Assembly (NCBI GenBank): GCA_029204225.1
Contig: CM055106.1
Span: forward strand, 9,226,274 to 9,290,273
DNA length: 64,000 nucleotides
Direction of reading: 5' to 3'
Source: Diphasiastrum complanatum
Taxonomy: Eukaryota; Streptophyta; Lycopodiopsida; Lycopodiales; Lycopodiaceae
The first letter of the stretch is position 1. Every line of letters begins with the position of its first letter. The notes below the pieces were generated by a model. That model had not been told where the DNA came from. It searched no databases and saw nothing but the letters and a program-made list of their open reading frames with translations. Below are positions 57,457-64,000 of the stretch, piece after piece. The translations under genes and the position numbers were made by a program.

Positions 57457-60400
57457 ATGACCACTCCTCAGGGACCTGATCAACCCCAGGAGAGAGGCTT
57501 CGACGAACTTGAAACAGAAGCCTTGGCTTACAGAAAAGGGAAGGAACCTATGGAAGTAGAAGAACAGGAACAGTTCGCCGAAGAACTCGACGAACTGGTT
57601 ACCAAGGAGCAGTTCCTCCAATTGGTAACAGAGGTGGATGAACTGAAGCTGGCATTAGCCAATTTCAAGTCCAGTGTGGACGACTCGTTCGCTGAACTCA
57701 AAAACTTGATTTTGAGTTCCGCGAAAGGAAGCCTTCCCTCCACTTCTCAGTTATCCCCTTCTCCACTTCCATCAGTTTCGGGTGAGACTTTACGGTCTCA
57801 CCCCAGTGTTTTTAAAGATTTAAAGCCTCCTACTTTTAATGGAGAAGAGAAGGATAGAAATGCAGATATTCTACAAACTTTCCTCAGCAAATGGAAGAAT
57901 ATTCATGCTCTTAAACAGACCCCTGACCATTTGCAAGCAATTGAGGCCAGTCTTTCTTTAGGGCCTATGGCCTATAAGTGGTGGTTAAATCTCCAGGAGA
58001 CTGGGCAGACTCCCCGGTCATGGAAAGCTTTTGAAGAAGCTTTCCTAAGAGAATTTCTACCAGAGAATGAACTTGATAGAGCCTGGGAAGCCTGGGAAAG
58101 AACAGTAATGGACAAGTCCCTCATCCAATATATCTCGCAGTATCGAGAGGCAATTTTAAAGATTAAAAATATGGATGACTATCAAAAAATCAGGGGATTT
58201 GTCCGTGGCCTCAAAGATGAATATAAAGTAGAGGTCCAGAGAAACTCGCCTACTACCCTTGAGCAAGCTCTCAGATATGCTCAAATCTATGATGATTCAG
58301 TGGGTAGGAAGAGAGCGAGACAACAACCACTTTCTGAGCAGCTTCCTCAGAAAGACTTTCAATTTAAAAAGAAATTTTTAAAAAGAAAGAAAGAAGATAA
58401 ATTTAAAGGTGAAGCTCCTCAGAAACGCCCTTCACTCATACAGCCCTTAAAACCAGATGATTTTGAGAAAGCCAAACAAGAACGTTTGTGCTTTGTGTGT
58501 ATGGGCAAGGGACACACAGTCAGACAGTGTCCCAAGGGGCCTTTCACTAAAAAAGATAAGAAAGATAAAAAACAAGTTCATCTTGTTCAGACTGTATGTT
58601 TCCCCAGTGAATCGGCAGCTTCCGAGATCAAAGTGTATCATGAAGATCATGAACACTGTTGCCAGCTAACCTCTGCAATGCTAGCGAGACCCTTCAGCTT
58701 TGGGCCGCATGACCTAGTACGTATGCATGGGAAAGTTGGTAACCAGTCAGTAAGAGTCATGGTTGATGATGGGGCAACCCATAATTTCATCAACCACACC
58801 CTGGTTAAAAAGCTTAAACTACCAGAAGTACCTAGTCAGCATAGGTACATAGTTTCATTAGCTAAGGGTGAAGACAAAAAAATATGGGAAACTATGGTAA
58901 GTAAGTTAAATCTTGGTATTCAGGGGTACCAAGATGAAATAAACTTTCAGATAATGCACCTGGATCGAACAGATATTGTTCTCGGGAGAGATTGGCTCTA
59001 CAGTTTAGGACCTTCCCTCCACAGAAACTATCAGGAGAACACCCTCAGCTTTCAGCATAAAGGCCGAGAGATCCAGTTGCATGGGGAGCATGATGTTCCC
59101 AACAGCCCTATGGTCTGCAGTTCAGAGCTCTGTCAGCTAATCGGAGATGAAGACCATCAGGTATTCTTATGTGACTTTCAGTTTATTCCTGAAGTTTCTA
59201 TTTCCAGTTCTATTCAGCAGAAAATTAGTAAATTAGAAACTTTATTGTCTAAATTTAAAGATGTTTTTCCTGAAGATTTGCCACATGGTTTACCACCTAG
59301 CAGAGAGGTAGATCATGTAATAAACCTAGTACCAGGTACAACACCTGTTTCTAAACCTCCGTATCGGGTCAGCCGAACAGAGGATGAAGAAATAACTAGG
59401 CAGTTAACAGACTATCTTGGGAAAGGCCAAATTCAGACCAGTAGTTCACCATGGGCCTCACCAGTCCTATTGGTGAAAAAGAAGGAGGGGTCTATGCGTC
59501 TTTGCGTAGATTACAGAGCCCTCAATAAAGTCACAATTAAGAATAAATACCCTATGCCTCGGGCAGACGAGTTGTTTGATCAACTCGACGGGGCTAAGTT
59601 TTTCAGTAAAATAGACCTTAGATCGGGATATCATCAAGTCCGTATAAAATCGGAAAATGTCTCAAAAACAGCCTTTAGGACTCGTCACGGTCATTATGAG
59701 TTTAAGGTGATGCCATTTGGGCTCACAAATGCTCCAGCTACCTTTATGACCTTGATGAACAGTGTCCTCAGACCATACTTGGGTAAATTTGTAGTCGTAT
59801 TTTTAGATGACATCCTCGTTTACAGCAAAACCAGGAAGGAGCATCTAAAACACCTCAGAAAGGTGTTTTGACTGCTCAGAAAGCATAAGCTTTATGCTAA
59901 ACAATCCAAGTGTGAATTCTTCGTTGAAGAAATAGCATATTTGGGTCACATTATCTCTTCAGATGGGATTAAGATGGACCCAAATAAGGTTAAAGCCATA
60001 CTCAGTTGGCTGAGACCTCAGAATATTTTGGAACTTCAAATCTTTCTTGGCCTGGCGGGATATTACAGACGATTTGTCAAGGAATATGCTCAGATAGCAG
60101 TCCCTATGACAAATCTCCTTAAGGGGAAGGGAAAGGAGTTCATTTGGGAGTCCGCACAACAGGAGAGCTTTGATGCTCTCAAAACAGCCTTAGCCACAGC
60201 ACCAGTTTTAAAGGTCGTCGACCCCAATCAGCCATTTGTGGTCGAAACAGATGCTAGCGACTTTGCAGTAGGTGCTGTGCTAACTCAGGGTGGACGACCA
60301 GTTGCGTTCGAGAGTAAAAAACTCGAGCCAGCACAGACTAGGTATAGTGCCTATGAAAAGGAACTCTTTTCTATAGTCCATGCCCTTAAGACTTAGAGGC

Positions 60401-62244
60401 ATTATTTGTATGGTGCCAACTTTGAGGTCCTGACAGACCATGAGAGTCTCAGATACCTTTGCAATCAACCTGAGCTTAGAGGTCGGAAAGCTCGTTGGGC
60501 AGAGTTGATGCAAGAGTTTGACATGTCTATCAGATATAGGTGTGGAAAATTCAATACAGTAGCAGATGCCCTTAGCAGAATGCCTATGATAAACGAGCTG
60601 AGTTTTACTCAGATTCGTAATGAGTTACTCGAGTCCTTGAGAGGGAAATGCCAGCATGATGCATTCTTCTCTATTATCTGGAACTCAGTCCAGAACAGAC
60701 AGTTACAGACTCCAGAACCAGTTCCCGGGGCTGGTGCCAGTTCATCCAAGAATACGACAGCTTCCGTTGAGGATGATAATGAGTCCGAGTATACGTCGTC
60801 AGATGACGTTGAGGATTCTGAGCCTGTATTACCCAAGCAAACCCCAGTGGTTGAGGGTCAGTTGACTCAAGGATTCAAATGGAAACAGTATTCCATTCAG
60901 GATGAGTACTTGCTCTATAGAGATAGAGTATGTGTCCCCAATTCAGAGGATTATAGGCAGCAGGTCCTATATGAATGTCATGACAATCCTAGCGCGGGAC
61001 ACCCAGGCATACAGAAGACCTATGAACTTCTTCGTAGGCAATTTTTCTGGCCCAGTATGAAAAGGGACGTCCACCAGTATGTAACCAGTTGCCAGAAATG
61101 TCAAGTAAATAAAGCAGAGCGTTTAAAGGCAGGAGGGTTGTTGCATCCCTTAGAAATACCAGCTGGTAAATGGGAGAGTATCTCCATGGATTTTATAGTA
61201 GGCCTGCCTAAAACCCAAAAGGGTAATGACGCTATATGGGTCACAGTTGACCGTCTGACCAAAATGGCTCATTTTATTCCGACCAAAACAACCGTTAGAG
61301 CTCCAGAGTTAGCGAGGTTGTTTGTAGACGGGCTATTTAAATTGTACGGTCTACCTTCCGGCATAGTCAGCGACCGGGACAGTAAGTTTACTGGAAATTT
61401 TTGGAAGGCAGTATTCCATCATCTCCATACTAAACTTAATATGAGTACCACTGACCATCCACAGACGGACGGTCAAACAGAAAGGGTAAATCAAGTGCTG
61501 GAGGATATGCTTCGTGCATACGTCAGCAAGAGGCAGACTAATTGGGAGGAGTATCTCTCGATATTAGAGTTTGCTTACAACAGTACCAAACATTCAGCTA
61601 CGGGATACAGCCCATTTATGCTGATGTACGGTTTTCAGCCACGCTCACCCACAGTTGTAGGGTTTAAACAAGAAAAAGTTGAAGCAGCCAGAAACTTTTT
61701 AGAAGACCTAAACTAGATGATAGAACATGCTAAGCGTAGCATTAGACAATCCCAGGATCGAGCCAGGCATTATGCAGATCCACACAGACGGGATGTGCAG
61801 TTCTCCACTGGTGATAGAGTCTACTTGAGAGTCCCAGTTGACTCTAAAACCCTCAAATCAGGAGTGTGTGCTAAGTTGTCTCCAAGGTATTGTGGTCCCT
61901 TTACCATCAGTAGGAGACTAGGCGAGGTCACCTATGAACTAGAACTCCCACACAACAGTAAGGTTTTTCCAGTTTTTCATGTAAGTCAGTTACAAAAAGC
62001 CTTAACCAGATCAGATAATCTGGTAGGGGACAGTGTTCTAGTTCTCCCATTGGATCCTCAACAACCTCCACATGAACCAGAGGAAATTCTTGATAGTAGA
62101 GAGACGCAGACTCGTCATACTCTATACCGAGAATATCTGGTTAAGTGGAATGATCAGCCTGTTGAGAATGCCACTTGGGAAAGAGGCAGCGTCCTTCGCA
62201 AGATTTTTCCAGACTTTGTCTTAGAGGACCAAGACGGTTCTTAA
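57457..62244 (+). pseudogene. Chromovirus Gag-Pol polyprotein with three in-frame stops
   Basis: One reading frame of 1,596 codons is interrupted by TGA at 59869, TAG at 60394 and TAG at 61714. There is no frameshift between gag and pol. Domains in order: Gag (about residues 130-290, [20 protein letters not shown]), CCHC knuckle [14 protein letters not shown] (345-358), protease with [12 protein letters not shown] (about 434), reverse transcriptase (625-800, RMLCVDY-type block and [13 protein letters not shown]), RNase H ([10 protein letters not shown]), integrase zinc domain (HDNPSAGHPGIQKTYEL, CQKC), catalytic core (SMDFIVGLPK, VSDRDSKF, GQTERVNQ), GPY/F (RYCGPF) and C-terminal chromodomain (LYREYLVKWNDQPVENATWE). 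The stops fall after RT, inside RNase H and after the integrase core. The copy is thus non-autonomous unless the stops are suppressed. Confidence 0.93.
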
Positions 62245-62255
62245 GGGGGAGGGAG
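62242..62255 (+). other. Polypurine tract of the chromovirus
   Basis: AAGGGGGAGGGAG lies directly before the 3' LTR and right after the polyprotein stop at 62242-62244. Confidence 0.85.
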
Positions 62256-62613
62256 TGTTACGAGCTCGTAACCAGTGCCGAACCCTAGAGAACACAGATA
62301 GGTCAGATACCACAGTCAGGGTCGTGTCCAGCGTACATGACCAACAGGGCAAGACAGTGTGAGTAGTGTGCCCCAGCACGGTCCATAGCCATGGCGGGCC
62401 TAACACAGCCTAGGGACCCTGTCAGCAGGATAGGGCCCCCAGTTGGGTCCCGATGTGCAGTCGGCCACGTCAGTGCCACGTGGCCGACACTTGGCAGTTG
62501 CATGCTACCAGTCCTCACACTGGGCTAGGAGGGGCTTACTCTATATCAGGGAGTAGGCAAGGTTGGGTGGATCAGTCAGTGTTTGCCCTACTGTGGTGTT
62601 AGGATCTATTACA
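62256..62613 (+). repeat. 3' LTR of the chromovirus
   Basis: 358 bp, same ends and same palindromes as the 5' LTR, with three substitutions. Confidence 0.95.
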
Positions 62614-62618
62614 TTGTC

Positions 62619-63050
62619 TAACAAGTTTCTTTGATGTACAAGTAAGACCAAGACAAGAAAGTCGCATAGAGTGCAAGGACTTAAATAGAAGCATAGAAAT
62701 TGTTGAAACCGCATAAACATTGAGATGATAGACGAGCAACATCAATGTACTTTTTCAAAAAAAAAGGAATACAAAGAAGTCTCAAATGACTTCAAGATTT
62801 CATCGAGCAATTTGTATTTAGTATTTTGAAAAATGTACATTGTTTTGTAAATTGATATAATATATTTGTGGCATTCAGTGATAGCCCACTTTCTATTTGC
62901 CTATCTATTGTTCTATGGATCATCATGTGCTGATATATTTCTATGTGTCTGTCAGAACTATATTTACATTTCAATTAAAGGTGCATGAGGCATATCCTCG
63001 AGCACTGTAACCTCATCCACGGATCCCCTGGCAGGTTTATCTGAGGCACC
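62619..63050. other. Non-coding stretch downstream of the Ulp1-like gene
   Basis: AT-rich DNA containing the continuation of the sequence split by the chromovirus. No gene seen. Confidence 0.4.
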
Positions 63051-64000
63051 TTAATGCTTGTAGGGCCTTGCACATGATAGTAAAATTTCCAACATTTCAT
63101 GCCGATACTGATGAATCGCATTTGTTGATACCTCAGGACATTGGAACTGCAAAAAAAAATATCGAGTGTATATATGTATTAGCCAATGTTTTAAAATATA
63201 TAAATTCACAAAGTTAACAATATATCATCAGGATACTGGAACATTGAAAAAAATACCTCACGGATACTAGCACTTGGAGGTTGTACCATATACCAATCCA
63301 AGAACGATTTAATGTTCCAGATTGAATACCATCCGCAACTGAAAGCATCGTCTTGTTGCGAAGACTAAGAAATCACAACGAAAAATTGTTAAAGTATAGT
63401 TCAATATAATTCTAAACTACATGCCATCATGCAAATAAAATACGTAAAAAGATTCTTTTTACCTTTGCATCAACAACCTCTATGTTGGTATTACAACCAA
63501 CCCATCCGGCCTGGGCAATAGCTCCACCATCCTTTTGTACATGGATTTAATCATGGAATGGGTGGCATGCAAAGAATTCATTGTCATGCACACAGGTGTG
63601 CAGCTTTCAGTCGAATTCACTTTCATGGATATGACGTCCACACTCCAATGTTTGCTGCCAGAAAGAGACAAGCAATGAATTACTAGAATCTATAAGAGTT
63701 TCCAAAAGAAAAATCTTACAGAAAATAGATATTACAAGAAGAAACTATCCTACTTTGAACAGTATGGGATGATGAACATTGATGCCTCTTTGCTGGTGTG
63801 CCTGAAGAGCCTTCTGGCTTTCCTCTCTTTATTCAACAGATGCCCAAAAAATGGAGATACAACAAAAATCTCCTTCGTGACTGTATATGTATATTTATGT
63901 AGATAGTATGCACAAGCAGATTCAACTACTGTGTCTAAGATATATGAGGTCTTCTCTTTTAGCTCCCTACAATGCGGGTCTTTGATATGCATTGCAAAAT
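63051..64000 (-). pseudogene. Ulp1/C48-type cysteine protease gene, 3' exons, one frameshift
   Basis: Four exons on the minus strand: A 63754 to beyond the right edge, B 63463-63654, C 63257-63364, D 63051-63146, with GT-AG introns of about 100 nt. Exon A has LDTVVESACAYYLHKYTY and VVSPFFGHLLNKE. It joins B at the catalytic His region (KHWSVDVISMKVN), with MNSLHATHS where the catalytic Asp is expected (Asn instead). Exon C has QQDDAFSCGWYS, the Gln and nucleophilic Cys of the C48 family. Exon D ends YRHEMLEILLSC and a TAA. Within B the frame must change by one base around 63545, otherwise a stop arises before the donor. The family cleaves SUMO-like modifiers in plants, and Ulp1 domains also occur in Mutator- and CACTA-type transposons, so this may be host-derived or mobile. 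Confidence 0.7.

Larger units (their letters stand above)
56296..62613 (+). mobile_element. Complete young Ty3/gypsy chromovirus, 6.3 kb
   Basis: Both 358-bp LTRs, primer site, gag-pol region, polypurine tract and chromodomain are present. The insertion is flanked by the 5-bp duplication TTGTC (56291-56295 and 62614-62618). The LTRs differ at three positions (56341/62301, 56590/62550, 56620/62580), about 0.8%, so the insertion is recent compared with everything else here. Short LTRs and the small total size resemble the Reina type among plant chromoviruses, but the lineage call is from size and architecture only. Confidence 0.95.

Overview
The window is nuclear DNA of a land plant. It is dominated by LTR retrotransposons whose primer-binding sites match the plant initiator-tRNA-Met type (TGGTATCAGAGC and near variants). 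It holds Ty1/copia and Ty3/gypsy elements, the latter including chromodomain chromoviruses, plus an L1-like LINE, a tRNA-derived SINE, a CACTA-type terminus, and one intact spliced gene with GT-AG introns. The clade cannot be fixed from the sequence. The density of old nested and truncated elements suggests a large, repeat-rich genome (fern, lycophyte, gymnosperm or large-genome angiosperm).

Layout. 1-3.1 kb: minus-strand LTR-element 5' end and gag-like remnants. 3.2-6.6 kb: non-autonomous LTR element A carrying plus-strand host-gene-like cargo, including the 5' part of a mitochondrial succinyl-CoA ligase beta gene. 7.1-7.8 kb: a lone LTR with primer site. 8.4-9.4 kb: a CACTA terminus and transposase-like exon remnants. 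9.5-11.2 kb: a block whose inverted relative lies at 36.7-43 kb. 11.2-14.0 kb: element B, same chassis as A but different cargo. 15.7-25.2 kb: a copia LTR piece, a candidate DNA transposon with palindromic GTCGGATTCCGAC motifs, a degenerate plus-strand copia (17.9-23.17 kb) and a truncated minus-strand copia with 5' LTR (23.17-25.2 kb). 25.6-29 kb: an inverted partner of 7.8-8.2 kb and an eroded multi-exon gene of unrecognised family. 30.27-31.99 kb: an intact four-exon zinc-free medium-chain reductase gene. 32.4-39.2 kb: minus-strand gypsy, copia and chromovirus fragments joined end to end. 39.25-40.9 kb: a 546-bp tandem array containing GA microsatellites. 41.7-43.06 kb: transposase-like exons. 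44.1-47.0 kb: 3' part of a gypsy element with two minisatellites. 47.4-48.9 kb: L1-like LINE. 49.03-49.51 kb: solo LTR with perfect target duplication. 50.4-51.06 kb: C-terminal part of a retroelement-like ORF, possibly with a restriction-like endonuclease. 51.07-51.15 kb: SINE with 14-bp target duplication. 53.76 kb: tRNA-like sequence. 53.85-55.67 kb: copia gag-protease fragment. 56.30-62.61 kb: a complete young chromovirus (358-bp LTRs with three differences, 5-bp target duplication) whose polyprotein has three in-frame stops. 63.05 kb to the right edge: exons of a Ulp1/C48-type cysteine protease gene with one frameshift.

The only apparently intact host protein gene is the reductase. The most unusual content is the pair of LTR elements with a shared chassis and different cargo, the palindromic-motif element, the inverted duplication with its GA-rich array, and two gene-like loci (26.8-27.5 kb and 63-64 kb) that may belong to less common mobile elements.
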